Assembly (NCBI GenBank): GCA_958439195.1
Contig: OY288164.1
Span: forward strand, 16,082 to 80,081
Origin: an uncultured Paracoccaceae bacterium
Lineage (GTDB): Bacteria > Pseudomonadota > Alphaproteobacteria > Rhodobacterales > Rhodobacteraceae
Direction: 5' to 3'
Length of the DNA: 64,000 nucleotides
This document shows positions 48,904 to 57,755 of this stretch, one piece after another. Every line of letters starts with the position of its first letter. Position 1 is the first letter of the stretch. The notes beneath the pieces were generated by a model. It was given only the letters and a program-made list of their open reading frames with translations, had not been told where the DNA came from and ran no database searches. The position numbers were made by a program, and so were the translations under genes.

Positions 48904-49914
48904 ATGCCCGATGGGGCGGAACCAGTCCTCGATGTTCGGGGACTAAAGACCATTTTCAGAACACGCGGCGGTGAGATCCATGCCGTGAATTCCGTGAGCT
49001 TTCATCTGCGGCCGGGCGAATTGCTGGGCGTCGTGGGGGAAAGCGGATCGGGAAAGTCTGTGACCATGATGTCGCTGATCGGGCTGTTGCCATCACCCCC
49101 TGCCGAGGTGCGGGCGGGTGAGGTGCTGCTGGGCGGGCGCGACCTGTTGAAACTTTCACCCCGTGATTTGCAGGCGGTGCGGGGGGCCAAGGTGGGCTTC
49201 GTGTTCCAGGACCCGATGACCAGCCTGAACCCGGTGTTCAATGTGGGCAACCAGATCATGGAGCCGCTGATCAAGCACATGGGGATGACCAAGGCACAGG
49301 CGGAAACCCGTGCGGCGGAATTGCTGGCGCTGGTCGGTATACCGGATGCGAAGAAGCGGCTGAAAAGCTATCCGCACCAGTTTTCGGGCGGGATGCGGCA
49401 GCGGGTGATGATCGCCATCGCGCTGGCCTGTGACCCGGATGTGTTGATCGCGGATGAACCGACAACGGCGCTGGATGTGACGATCCAGGCGCAGATCATC
49501 GAATTGATCAAGGAGCTGCGCCAGAAGCTGGGCATGGCGATTGTCTGGATCACCCATGATCTGGGCGTGATTGCGGGCATCGCGGACCGGGTGATGGTGA
49601 TGTATGGCGGCCAGGTGGTGGAACAGGCCCCGGTGCGGGCGTTGTTTGCCAATCCACAGCACCCATATACACGCGCCCTGTTGAAAACCGTGCCGTCGCT
49701 GACCGGTGAACGCGCGGCACGGCTGGAGGTGATCGAAGGCCAGCCGCCCCTGTTGTCGGGCGTGCCGGTGGCCTGCCCGTTCCGGGCGCGCTGTGCCCAT
49801 GCCCATGATCGGTGCGACGCGGAGAACCCTGTGCGGCGCGCGGTGGATGGGAAGCCCGTGGGGCAAGGCCACGATGTGGCCTGCCATTGGTCGCCAGAGG
49901 TGGCGAATGGCTGA
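48904..49914 (+). CDS. Peptide-type ABC importer ATP-binding protein (OppD/DppD)
   Basis: First gene of an importer operon. The 336-residue ATPase has Walker A GESGSGKS, Q-loop VFQDPMTSLNPVF, signature FSGGMRQR, Walker B VLIADEPTTALD and the switch His in WITHDLG. The C-terminal OppD-type extension has cysteines (ACPFRARCAHAHDRC ... DVACHW) that may bind an iron-sulfur cluster. GGGGGG lies six bases before the ATG. It overlaps the next ATPase gene by 8 bp. The substrate is probably oligopeptides, but related systems carry other solutes. Confidence 0.93.
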   Translation: MPDGAEPVLDVRGLKTIFRTRGGEIHAVNSVSFHLRPGELLGVVGESGSGKSVTMMSLIGLLPSPPAEVRAGEVLLGGRDLLKLSPRDLQAVRGAKVGFVFQDPMTSLNPVFNVGNQIMEPLIKHMGMTKAQAETRAAELLALVGIPDAKKRLKSYPHQFSGGMRQRVMIAIALACDPDVLIADEPTTALDVTIQAQIIELIKELRQKLGMAIVWITHDLGVIAGIADRVMVMYGGQVVEQAPVRALFANPQHPYTRALLKTVPSLTGERAARLEVIEGQPPLLSGVPVACPFRARCAHAHDRCDAENPVRRAVDGKPVGQGHDVACHWSPEVANG

Positions 49915-50977
49915 CGGGGGTCGCATTCCGCCAGGCCAGCCACTGGTGCAGGTGCGCGACCTGAAGATGCATTTCCCGATCTATGCTGGCATCCTGCGCC
50001 GCAAGGTGGGCGCGGTGAAGGCGGTGGACGGCGTCAGTTTCGACATCATGGCCGGTGAGACGCTGGGGCTGGTGGGGGAATCCGGGTGCGGCAAATCCAC
50101 CGTGGGGCGGGCGCTGCTGCGTTTGTATGAACTGACGGGCGGGTCGGTGGTGATTGATGGCGAGGATGTGGCGACCCTTTCGTCCGATGCGCTGCGCCGC
50201 AAGCGACCCACGATGCAGATGGTATTCCAGGACCCGCAGGCGAGTTTGAACCCGCGCATGACTGTGGCGGCCATCATTGGTGAACCGCTGGACGAACACA
50301 CCGATTGGCCCGCGGAAAAGAAAACCGCGCGGGTCTATGAATTGATGGATCAGGTCGGGCTGAACCGCCGTTTTGCCAACCGCTATCCGCATGAATTTTC
50401 GGGCGGGCAACGGCAGCGGATCGGGATTGCGCGGGCGTTGGCGTTGAACCCCAAATTCATCGTCTGTGACGAACCCATCGCCGCGCTGGATGTGTCGATT
50501 CAGGCGCAGGTGGTGAACCTGTTGGAGGATTTGCAGGACAGGCTGGGGCTGACCTATCTGTTCATCAGCCATGACCTTTCCATGGTGCGCCACATCGCCG
50601 ACCGGGTGGCGGTGATGTATCTGGGCCAGATCGCCGAATTGTCGCCGCGCGAGGCGCTTTATGCGCGCCCGCTCCACCCTTATGCCAAGGCGCTGCTGTC
50701 TGCCGTGCCGGAGGCCGACCCCGCGCTGGAGGCGACGCGCCAGCGTATCATCCTGACCGGCGATGTGCCGTCGCCTGCCAACCCGCCCAAGGGATGCAAT
50801 TTCTGCACGCGCTGCCCGGTGGTGATGCCGGTTTGCCGCGAGGTGGAGCCGAAACTGATCGAGGTGGAGACCGGGCGCTTTGTCGCCTGCCATCTGGTCA
50901 GCCCGAACAATGCCGGGGGGCACGCATCCCCCGGCGCCGAGGTGCGCGAGCACAACCAACAAGGAGAGAACGCATGA
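49907..50977 (+). CDS. Peptide-type ABC importer ATP-binding protein (OppF/DppF)
   Basis: Second ATPase of the heterodimer, 356 residues. It has LVQVRDLKMHFPIYAGILRRKVGAVKAVDGVSF at the N-terminus, the typical OppF opening, then Walker A GESGCGKST, VFQDPQASLNPRM, signature FSGGQRQR, Walker B FIVCDEPIAALD and ISHDLS. The C-terminal Cys-rich extension is NFCTRCPVVMPVCR ... FVACHLV. The start at 49907 overlaps oppD and begins at the natural family N-terminus. Its stop overlaps the binding-protein start as ATGA. Confidence 0.93.
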   Translation: MADGGRIPPGQPLVQVRDLKMHFPIYAGILRRKVGAVKAVDGVSFDIMAGETLGLVGESGCGKSTVGRALLRLYELTGGSVVIDGEDVATLSSDALRRKRPTMQMVFQDPQASLNPRMTVAAIIGEPLDEHTDWPAEKKTARVYELMDQVGLNRRFANRYPHEFSGGQRQRIGIARALALNPKFIVCDEPIAALDVSIQAQVVNLLEDLQDRLGLTYLFISHDLSMVRHIADRVAVMYLGQIAELSPREALYARPLHPYAKALLSAVPEADPALEATRQRIILTGDVPSPANPPKGCNFCTRCPVVMPVCREVEPKLIEVETGRFVACHLVSPNNAGGHASPGAEVREHNQQGENA

Positions 50978-52677
50978 AATTCAGAACCGCCCTTCTGGGC
51001 GCTGCGGCGGCCTTTGCGCTGGCTCCGGCAGCCCATGCCGAACGGGGCGCCGATGGCGAGGTCAAGGTATTCTACTACCAGGCTGTATCGACGCTGAACG
51101 CCTATCTGTCGTCCGGGACCAAGGACGTGGAGGCCGGGTCGCTGGTGCTGGAGCCGCTGGCCGGCTTTGATCAGGATGGCCAGATGTTCCCGCGTCTTGC
51201 GGCGGAAATTCCGACGGTCGAGAATGGTGGCGTATCGGCAGACCTGACGTCGATCACCTGGAAGCTGAAGGAAGGGCTGGTCTGGTCGGATGGCACGCCG
51301 GTGACCAGTGCCGATGTGAAATTCACCTGGGAATATTGCACCCATCCCGAAGGTGGCTGCGCGCAGGGCGCGAAATACGAAGGCATCGCGTCGATCGATA
51401 CGCCCGATGACCTGACGGTTGTGGTCAAGTTCGAGGCACCCAAGCCCTATCCCTATCAGCCGTTCACTGGCGGCACCGCGCCGATCCTGCAAAAAGCGCA
51501 GTTCGAAGCCTGCCTTGGCGCGGCGGCGGCAAGCTGCACCGAACAGAATTCCAAGCCCATCGGCACCGGTCCCTTCATCGTTACCGATTTCAAGGTGAAT
51601 GACGTGGTGACGCTGGAAGCCAATCCGAATTACCGCGATCCGGCCAAGCCGGCCTTTGGCAAGGTCACGCTGAAAGGCGGCGGCGATGCGCTGGCGGCGG
51701 CTTCGGCCGTGATGGAAACGGGCGAGTTCGACTATGCCTGGAACACCCAGATCAACCCCGAACAGCAGGCCCAGATGGAAGCCGGCGGCAAGGGCACCTT
51801 TGTCAACGCATTCGGCACGCTGGTGGAGCGGATCGAGATCAACATGACCAACCCCGATCCGGCCCTGCCGGAAGGCGAGCGGTCGACCGTCAAGCATCCG
51901 CACCCGATCCTGACGGATGCGAACGTGCGCAAGGCGCTGTCGATGGCGATTGACCGGCAGACGCTGGTGGATGTCGGCTATGGCGGCGCTGGGCGCCCGA
52001 CCTGCAACCTGGTGCCGTCGCCGGCGTTCCAGGCATCGGACAACACGGAATGCCTGACGCAGGATATGGAGGGTGCCAAGGCCCTGCTGGAAGGCGCGGG
52101 CTGGACCGACAGCGATGGCGATGGCATCCGCGACAAGGATGGCAAGAAGCTGAGCCTTGTCTATCAGACCACCGTCAACCCGGTGCGGCAGGATTTCCAG
52201 GCGCTGGTCAAGGGCTGGTGGAATGAGCTGGGCGTGGAAGTGGAACTGAAGGCGATTGATCCTTCGGTGTTCTTTGGTGGGGATGCGGCGTCGCCCGACA
52301 CCTTCCAGAAGTTCTATGCCGATGTGGAGATGTACGCCAACAACTTCGATGGCACGGATGCCGAACCTTATATGTCGCAATATCTGTGCGACAAAATTCC
52401 GGGACCGGACAACCAGTGGCAAGGCGAGAACATCAACCGCTTCTGCGACCCGGCCTATGACGCGCTGCTGAAAGAGCTGTCGACGACGGCAGGGATCGAA
52501 GCGCGCGGTGCGATGGTCATGAAGCTGAACGACATGCTGACCAAGGACACGAATGTGATCATCCCGCTGGTGGATCGTGGCCGTTTCTCGGCCAAGTCCA
52601 ACACGCTGGACGGGTTCGTCATGAATTCGTGGGATACCGAACTGTGGAACGCGCAGGACTGGACCCGCGTGAAGTAA
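50974..52677 (+). CDS. Peptide-type ABC importer substrate-binding protein
   Basis: Periplasmic solute receptor of family SBP_bac_5. The 567-residue protein has a signal peptide (MKFRTALLGAAAAFALAPAAHA), then WKLKEGLVWSDGTPVTSADVKFTWEY, YRDPAKPAFGKV and VRKALSMAIDRQTLV, the usual dipeptide/oligopeptide receptor features. A DSDGDGIRDKDGK loop near residue 390 resembles a calcium-binding loop. AAGGAGA lies upstream of the ATG. It follows the two ATPase genes, whereas most opp operons begin with the receptor. A hairpin at 52693 separates it from the permease genes. Confidence 0.93.
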   Translation: MKFRTALLGAAAAFALAPAAHAERGADGEVKVFYYQAVSTLNAYLSSGTKDVEAGSLVLEPLAGFDQDGQMFPRLAAEIPTVENGGVSADLTSITWKLKEGLVWSDGTPVTSADVKFTWEYCTHPEGGCAQGAKYEGIASIDTPDDLTVVVKFEAPKPYPYQPFTGGTAPILQKAQFEACLGAAAASCTEQNSKPIGTGPFIVTDFKVNDVVTLEANPNYRDPAKPAFGKVTLKGGGDALAAASAVMETGEFDYAWNTQINPEQQAQMEAGGKGTFVNAFGTLVERIEINMTNPDPALPEGERSTVKHPHPILTDANVRKALSMAIDRQTLVDVGYGGAGRPTCNLVPSPAFQASDNTECLTQDMEGAKALLEGAGWTDSDGDGIRDKDGKKLSLVYQTTVNPVRQDFQALVKGWWNELGVEVELKAIDPSVFFGGDAASPDTFQKFYADVEMYANNFDGTDAEPYMSQYLCDKIPGPDNQWQGENINRFCDPAYDALLKELSTTAGIEARGAMVMKLNDMLTKDTNVIIPLVDRGRFSAKSNTLDGFVMNSWDTELWNAQDWTRVK

Positions 52678-52692
52678 GCGCGGCCTGATCTG

Positions 52693-52724
52693 GGGCGCGG
52701 CGGGGGCAAACCCCTGCCGCGCCC
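52693..52724 (+). terminator. GC-rich hairpin between binding-protein and permease genes
   Basis: GGGCGCGGC/GCCGCGCCC form a 9-bp outer stem with an inner GGGG-CAAA-CCCC helix. Only three T residues follow, so it is more likely a partial terminator or a 3'-end stabiliser. Either would allow more binding protein than permease to be made from one operon, as in other importers. Confidence 0.65.
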
Positions 52725-52768
52725 TTTGCTTACCTTCGGTTCACCTTGGCCAAGCGGACGGGTTGTTC

Positions 52769-53776
52769 ATGCTTTCATTCACCATCCGGCGGTTGCTTGC
52801 GGCGATACCCACGCTGCTGTTGATCAGCCTTGTGATCTTTCTGCTGGTCGATCTGGCGCCGGGAAGCCCGCTGTCGGACATTCCGCTGACCGTGCCACCC
52901 GAGGTGCGCCAGAAGATGCTGGCCGCGATGGGAGCGGATCAGCCGGTGATGGTGCGCTATGTGCTTTGGTTGAAACAGTTTTTCTGGATAGAGCCGCTTT
53001 ATGGCATCGACGCCCTGTTCGGCACGGATTTCGCGCAAGGCGCGCAGCGGATCATCAGTTGGCAATCGAAGGTGCCGGTGTTCCAGATCATCGGTGAACG
53101 GTTGCCCCAGACGCTGACCGTGGTGGGGACGGCCTATCTGATCGGGGTGCTGATCGCGCTGCCCATCGGCATCTATTCGGCCTATCGCCAGTATTCGTGG
53201 TTCGATCAGGCAGGCACTTTTTTTGCCATGGCGGGGTTTTCGGTGCCGACCTTCTTTACCGGCAATATCCTGATCCTGATCTTTGCGGTGAACCTGGGCT
53301 GGTTTCCGACGATCTATGACACCAACCTGACGGTGACGGATTGGGCCAGCATGAAGGCCATGCTGTTGCAGATGGCCCTGCCCGTGACTGTGCTGGCGCT
53401 GTTCAACGCGGCCGAGATCAGCCGCTATACGCGGTCATCCGTGCTGGAAAACCTGGGCCAGGATTACGTGCGCACCGCACGGGCCAAGGGGATGGGCGAA
53501 GGCAAAGTGCTGTTGAAGCACGTCTTGCGCAATTCGCTGATCCCGGTGGTGACGGTCATCGCGTTGGGCCTGCCCACGGTGTTTGGCGGTGCCATCGTGA
53601 CCGAACAGATTTTCAAGATCAACGGCATCGGGGCCGCCCTGATCGGGGCGATCAACGTGTCTGATCTGCCGACGGTGCAGACGATCACCTTCATCTTTGC
53701 GGTGCTGATCGTGATGTTCAACCTGATTGCCGATATTCTTTATGGCATCCTTGACCCGAGGATCCGGTATGACTGA
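52769..53776 (+). CDS. Peptide-type ABC importer permease (OppB/DppB)
   Basis: Inner-membrane permease of 335 residues with about six helices. It begins MLSFTIRRLLAAIPTLLLISLVIFLLVDLAPGSP, typical of DppB. The cytoplasmic EAA-type coupling loop is SRYTRSSVLENLGQDYVRTARAKGMGEGKVLLKHVLRNSLIPVV. The ATG at 52769 is used; a TTG two codons earlier is less likely. It follows the hairpin by about 45 bp and overlaps oppC by 8 bp. Confidence 0.94.
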   Translation: MLSFTIRRLLAAIPTLLLISLVIFLLVDLAPGSPLSDIPLTVPPEVRQKMLAAMGADQPVMVRYVLWLKQFFWIEPLYGIDALFGTDFAQGAQRIISWQSKVPVFQIIGERLPQTLTVVGTAYLIGVLIALPIGIYSAYRQYSWFDQAGTFFAMAGFSVPTFFTGNILILIFAVNLGWFPTIYDTNLTVTDWASMKAMLLQMALPVTVLALFNAAEISRYTRSSVLENLGQDYVRTARAKGMGEGKVLLKHVLRNSLIPVVTVIALGLPTVFGGAIVTEQIFKINGIGAALIGAINVSDLPTVQTITFIFAVLIVMFNLIADILYGILDPRIRYD

Positions 53777-54740
53777 GTCAGTCCCCCCTTCTGCCCCCCC
53801 TTCTGCCCCCGAAACCGTTTCTGCCGCCGTGGCGCGGGCCGAACGGGTGCGCGGCCCCTGGGCGGATGTCTGGGCGCAGTTCCGCAAGCACAAGGGTGCG
53901 ATGCTGGCGCTGATCACGCTGGGGGTGCTGGCGCTGGTCTGTCTGGCGGGGCCGTTGGTGTGGCGGATCGACCCGAATTTTATCGAAAGCGATACGGTAA
54001 AGATGTTCAAGATGCGCAATCAGGGACCATCCCTGGCGCATCCCTTGGGGACGGATCAGTTGGGCCGCGACATGCTGGCGCGGATGATGTTCGGCGGGCG
54101 CATTTCGCTGGCCGTGGGGACGGTGGCGATGCTGGTCGCCATCTTCATCGGCACCACGGTGGGGGTGATTGCGGGCTATTTCCGGCGGTTGGACGGGCTG
54201 TTGATGCGGTTGACCGACCTGTTCCTGGCCCTGCCCCTGCTGCCCTTGCTGCTGGTGATGATGTTCCTGTTCCGCGACAGCATTGCCAGCACGCTAGGCC
54301 CGCGGCTGGGAACTTTCCTTCTGATCGTGCTGGCCATCGGGTTGACCAGTTGGATGCAGGCGGCGCGTGTGGTGCGGGGCGAGGTGCTGGCGTTGAAGGA
54401 ACGGGAATTCGTTCTGGCGGCACGGTCCATCGGCACGCCATCGCGCCGGATCATCACACGGCATATCCTGCCCAACGTGCTGTCGCCGGTTCTGGTAGCG
54501 GCAACATTGGGGATTGCGGCGGCCATCATCACGGAATCAGTGCTGTCGTTTCTGGGCCTTGGCTTCCCACCTGATTTCCCGACCTGGGGGCGGCTTTTGT
54601 ATGACGGGATCGCCGAGATCCGCACCTATCCGGAGCGGGTGATGTGGCCGGGCATCGCCATTTCACTGACGGTGCTGAGCGTGAATTACATCGGCGACGG
54701 GCTGCGTGACGCGCTGGACCCGCGGATTCGTGGGCGGTAG
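53769..54740 (+). CDS. Peptide-type ABC importer permease (OppC/DppC)
   Basis: Second permease, 323 residues. A Pro/Ala/Ser-rich N-terminal tail (residues 1-30, including the duplicated PPSAPPSAP) precedes WAQFRKHKGAMLALITLGVLALVCLAGP. The LAHPLGTDQLGRDMLARMMFGGRISLAVG motif and the coupling loop ARVVRGEVLALKEREFVLAARSIGTPSRRIITRHILPNV are diagnostic of DppC. It is the last gene of the importer operon. The next gene is convergent. Confidence 0.94.
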   Translation: MTESVPPSAPPSAPETVSAAVARAERVRGPWADVWAQFRKHKGAMLALITLGVLALVCLAGPLVWRIDPNFIESDTVKMFKMRNQGPSLAHPLGTDQLGRDMLARMMFGGRISLAVGTVAMLVAIFIGTTVGVIAGYFRRLDGLLMRLTDLFLALPLLPLLLVMMFLFRDSIASTLGPRLGTFLLIVLAIGLTSWMQAARVVRGEVLALKEREFVLAARSIGTPSRRIITRHILPNVLSPVLVAATLGIAAAIITESVLSFLGLGFPPDFPTWGRLLYDGIAEIRTYPERVMWPGIAISLTVLSVNYIGDGLRDALDPRIRGR

Positions 54741-54811
54741 GCGCGGCAGATTGCGATTTTTCATCCGAACAATCAGGGGGCTGTCCGCAGAGAAGATACG
54801 AAAGAGCGGGC

Positions 54812-56095
54812 CTAGTCGAAATGGTTGCGGATGCGGCGCACCATCAGCCAGACGCCGACCAGCACGATCGGTGTCAGGATGGCCAGCAGCGCGCCGTGGG
54901 ACAGATGCACGCGGTGCGCCAGAGGTTCCAGCGCATAGGCGGCAAGGTTGACCGCGTAATAGCTGATGGCGACGGTGGACAGCCCTTCGACCGTGCGTTG
55001 CAGGCGCAGTTGCAGGTCTGCGCGTTTGTCCATGCTTTCCAGCAGTTTCTGGTTCTGCGCGCTGCGTTCGACATCCACCCGCGTGCGCAATAGCTCTGCC
55101 GCGCGCTGCGCCCGTTCGGCCATGCTTTTCAACCGCGCCTCGGCGGATTTCACCGTGCGCATGGCGGGATCATAGCGGCGCATCATGAATTCGCCAAAGG
55201 TCTGGCGGCCCATGATACGCGCCTCGCGCATCACCTCGATCCGTTGGTTCACGATCGCCTCATAGGCCGCCGTCGCGCCGAAGCGGAAGGAGAATTGCAC
55301 GGCCAGACTTTCCAGTTCCGACGAGATGGTCAGCAATTCATGCAAGGCCGCCTCGGGCGAGCGTTCCGATGTATCCAGCGCCGAGACAAGCTCCATCAGC
55401 TTGGGGTCCAGCGCGTTCAGCCGCCCGGTCAATTGCCGCGCGCGCATCAGGCCCAGCATCGACATGGAGCGGTAGGTTTCCACCTCGCACAGGCGCTGCA
55501 CGATGCGGCCCACGCGGCGGGTGCCGGTGCCGGGGCGGACAAAGACGGCAAAGCGCATGTGACCGGCCGGATCGATGCGGAAATCGCCCGCAACGATGGC
55601 GGCCCCATCGACCACTCGGCTGACGGCCAGGCTTTCGGGAACGAACCAGTCTTCCAGCTTGGCCATCACGGCCTCATCATCTTCGGGCAGTTCCTCGACC
55701 CGGATCAGGACGGAACAGATGCGTTTGCCGGGGGCGGTGGCGAGCCAGTCTTCGGGAAACACCTCTGCCTCGGCGGGGTCAAAGGGGCGGGTGGACAGGC
55801 CGGGACCGAAGGCGGAATAGGTGACAAACTCGGTATGGCTTTCCCATTTCAGGTCATTGCGGCCGATGGGGCCAGAGAAATGCGTGGCATCCGGCTGCGG
55901 ATGGCTGGAGGCGTGGCGATCCAAGAGCGCCAGAAGATGCGCGCGATCACGGGCGCGGTCGCGGTTGGCGGCATCCACCGGTTCCTTGAAGGCCATGTAG
56001 ACGGCATGGCACGGCACCTCGAGCGCGGGAAAGGGGCGTGCGTGCAATTCGTTGACAAGGGAATAACGCAAGGGATGGTCGGCTACGGTGGGCAT
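54812..56095 (-). CDS. DUF3422 family membrane protein
   Basis: A 427-residue protein of the DUF3422 family, of unknown function. Residues 1-340 are soluble, with conserved-looking LVNELHARPFPALEVP near the N-terminus, followed by a long helical, probably coiled-coil stretch (about residues 270-375). Two hydrophobic helices near the C-terminus (about 380-420, ISYYAVNLAAYAL and GALLAILTPIVLVGVWLMVRR) anchor it in the inner membrane. The start at 56095 gives MPTVADHPLRYSLVNELHARP, the family N-terminus. It is separated from pntB by a terminator and is monocistronic. Confidence 0.9.
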   Translation of the reverse strand: MPTVADHPLRYSLVNELHARPFPALEVPCHAVYMAFKEPVDAANRDRARDRAHLLALLDRHASSHPQPDATHFSGPIGRNDLKWESHTEFVTYSAFGPGLSTRPFDPAEAEVFPEDWLATAPGKRICSVLIRVEELPEDDEAVMAKLEDWFVPESLAVSRVVDGAAIVAGDFRIDPAGHMRFAVFVRPGTGTRRVGRIVQRLCEVETYRSMSMLGLMRARQLTGRLNALDPKLMELVSALDTSERSPEAALHELLTISSELESLAVQFSFRFGATAAYEAIVNQRIEVMREARIMGRQTFGEFMMRRYDPAMRTVKSAEARLKSMAERAQRAAELLRTRVDVERSAQNQKLLESMDKRADLQLRLQRTVEGLSTVAISYYAVNLAAYALEPLAHRVHLSHGALLAILTPIVLVGVWLMVRRIRNHFD

Positions 56096-56244
56096 GGCTG
56101 TCCTGTCGGTCTTTGATTGCGAGGTAGGACCTGCGCGGCGGTGGTTCCAGTGATTTGCCGGAATACCGAGGTATGCAAGTCCGATGTTGCAGAAAAGCCC
56201 GAAGCCTGGGCGGTTGCGGCTGGTTTGCGGGCAGCGTGCAAGCA

Positions 56245-56274
56245 AAAGGCCCCGGTCCTGCGACCGGGGCCTTT
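56245..56274 (-). terminator. rho-independent terminator of the pnt operon
   Basis: A perfect 13-bp stem AAAGGCCCCGGTC/GACCGGGGCCTTT with loop CTGC lies 22 bp past the pntB stop. On the minus strand the stem is followed by TTTTGC. It also separates pntB from the DUF3422 gene on the same strand. Confidence 0.9.
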
Positions 56275-56296
56275 GCCTGTGGGCGGGCCGTGCGGA

Positions 56297-57742
56297 TCAG
56301 TCGATCATCGGCAGCAAGGCATCGATGGACTTTTTCGCGTCGCCATAGAACATCCGAGTGTTTTCCTTGAAGAACAGCGGGTTCTCGATCCCCGAATAGC
56401 CGGTGCCCTGCCCGCGCTTGGAGACAAAGACCTGCTTCGCCTTCCAGCATTCCAGCACCGGCATACCGGCGATGGGGCTGTTGGGGTCTTCCTGCGCTGC
56501 GGGGTTCACGATGTCATTCGAACCGATGACGATGGCGACATCCGTTTCGGGGAAGTCGTCGTTGATTTCGTCCATTTCCAGCACGATGTCGTAAGGCACC
56601 TTCGCCTCGGCCAGCAGCACGTTCATGTGGCCCGGCAGGCGGCCCGCGACGGGGTGGATGGCAAAGCGCACATTCTTGCCCTTGGCGCGCAGTTTGCGGG
56701 TCAATTCGGACACCGATTGCTGTGCCTGTGCCACCGCCATGCCGTAGCCGGGGATGATGATGACCGAGTCGGCATCGTTCAACGCCGCAGCAACGCCTTC
56801 GGCATCAATCGCAATCTGTTCGCCGGTAACTTCCATCGCGGGGCCGGTGGTGCCGCCAAAGCCGCCCAGGATCACGCTGATGAAGGACCGGTTCATCGCC
56901 TTGCACATGATATAGGACAGGATGGCACCCGACGAACCGACCAGCGCCCCCACCACGATCAGCAGGTCATTGGACAGCGAAAAGCCGATAGCCGCTGCCG
57001 CCCAGCCGGAATAGCTGTTCAGCATCGACACCACGACCGGCATATCCGCACCGCCGATGCCCATGATCAGATGATAGCCGATGAAGAAGGCGGCCAGCGT
57101 CATCAGGAGCAGTGCCCATGTTCCGGCACCCTGGAAATACATCACCAGCAGGATCAGCGACAGGATCGCGGCACCGGCGTTCAGCATGTGGCCACCGGGC
57201 AGTTTCTTGGCCTTGCCATCCACCTTGCCCGCCAGTTTGCCATAGGCAATGACCGACCCGGTAAAGGTGACCGCGCCGATGAAGACGCCGAGGAAGACTT
57301 CGATCTTCAGGATGTTAATCTCGGTCGCCGATTTTTCGGCAACCTTCTGGGCAAAACCTGTCAACGCGTTCAGACCGTCGGCATCGCCTGCGGCGATGAG
57401 CGACGCAATCCGAACCATTTCAATCTCGGCGTTAAAGCCGATGAAAACAGCAGCAAGACCGACGAGGCTGTGCATCGCTGCCACAAGTTGCGGCATTTCG
57501 GTCATCTGCACGCGCTGGGCGACGACCCAGCCGATGGCGCCGCCGATGGCGATCATGACCAAAGAAATCAGCCAGTTGCCAGCCCCCGGTCCCATAAGCG
57601 TGGCGGCAACCGCCAGGCCCATGCCAAAGATGCCGTACCAAACCGCGCGCTTGGCGCTTTCCTGGCCTGACAACCCGCCCAAGGATTGGATGATAAGAAC
57701 AGCCGCAACAACATAGGCGGCGGTGGTGAATCCGTATTCCAT
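56297..57742 (-). CDS. pntB: NAD(P) transhydrogenase beta subunit
   Basis: Carries the NADP-binding domain III and most of the proton channel. The 481-residue protein has nine or so N-terminal helices (about residues 1-270), then the Rossmann NADP domain with GYGMAVAQAQ, IHPVAGRLPGHMNVLLAEA, GSNDIVNPAAQEDPNSPIAGMPVLE and RGQGTGYSGIENPLF, diagnostic of PntB. It follows pntA after 13 bp. The pair uses the proton gradient to make NADPH from NADH. Confidence 0.97.
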   Translation of the reverse strand: MEYGFTTAAYVVAAVLIIQSLGGLSGQESAKRAVWYGIFGMGLAVAATLMGPGAGNWLISLVMIAIGGAIGWVVAQRVQMTEMPQLVAAMHSLVGLAAVFIGFNAEIEMVRIASLIAAGDADGLNALTGFAQKVAEKSATEINILKIEVFLGVFIGAVTFTGSVIAYGKLAGKVDGKAKKLPGGHMLNAGAAILSLILLVMYFQGAGTWALLLMTLAAFFIGYHLIMGIGGADMPVVVSMLNSYSGWAAAAIGFSLSNDLLIVVGALVGSSGAILSYIMCKAMNRSFISVILGGFGGTTGPAMEVTGEQIAIDAEGVAAALNDADSVIIIPGYGMAVAQAQQSVSELTRKLRAKGKNVRFAIHPVAGRLPGHMNVLLAEAKVPYDIVLEMDEINDDFPETDVAIVIGSNDIVNPAAQEDPNSPIAGMPVLECWKAKQVFVSKRGQGTGYSGIENPLFFKENTRMFYGDAKKSIDALLPMID

Positions 57743-57755
57743 CGCGCGCTACTCC

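Noticed and set aside
53783..53815. CCCCCCTTCTG direct repeat at the oppC 5' end as a regulatory element
   Set aside because: It lies inside the oppC coding region and simply encodes the duplicated Pro-Pro-Ser-Ala tail.
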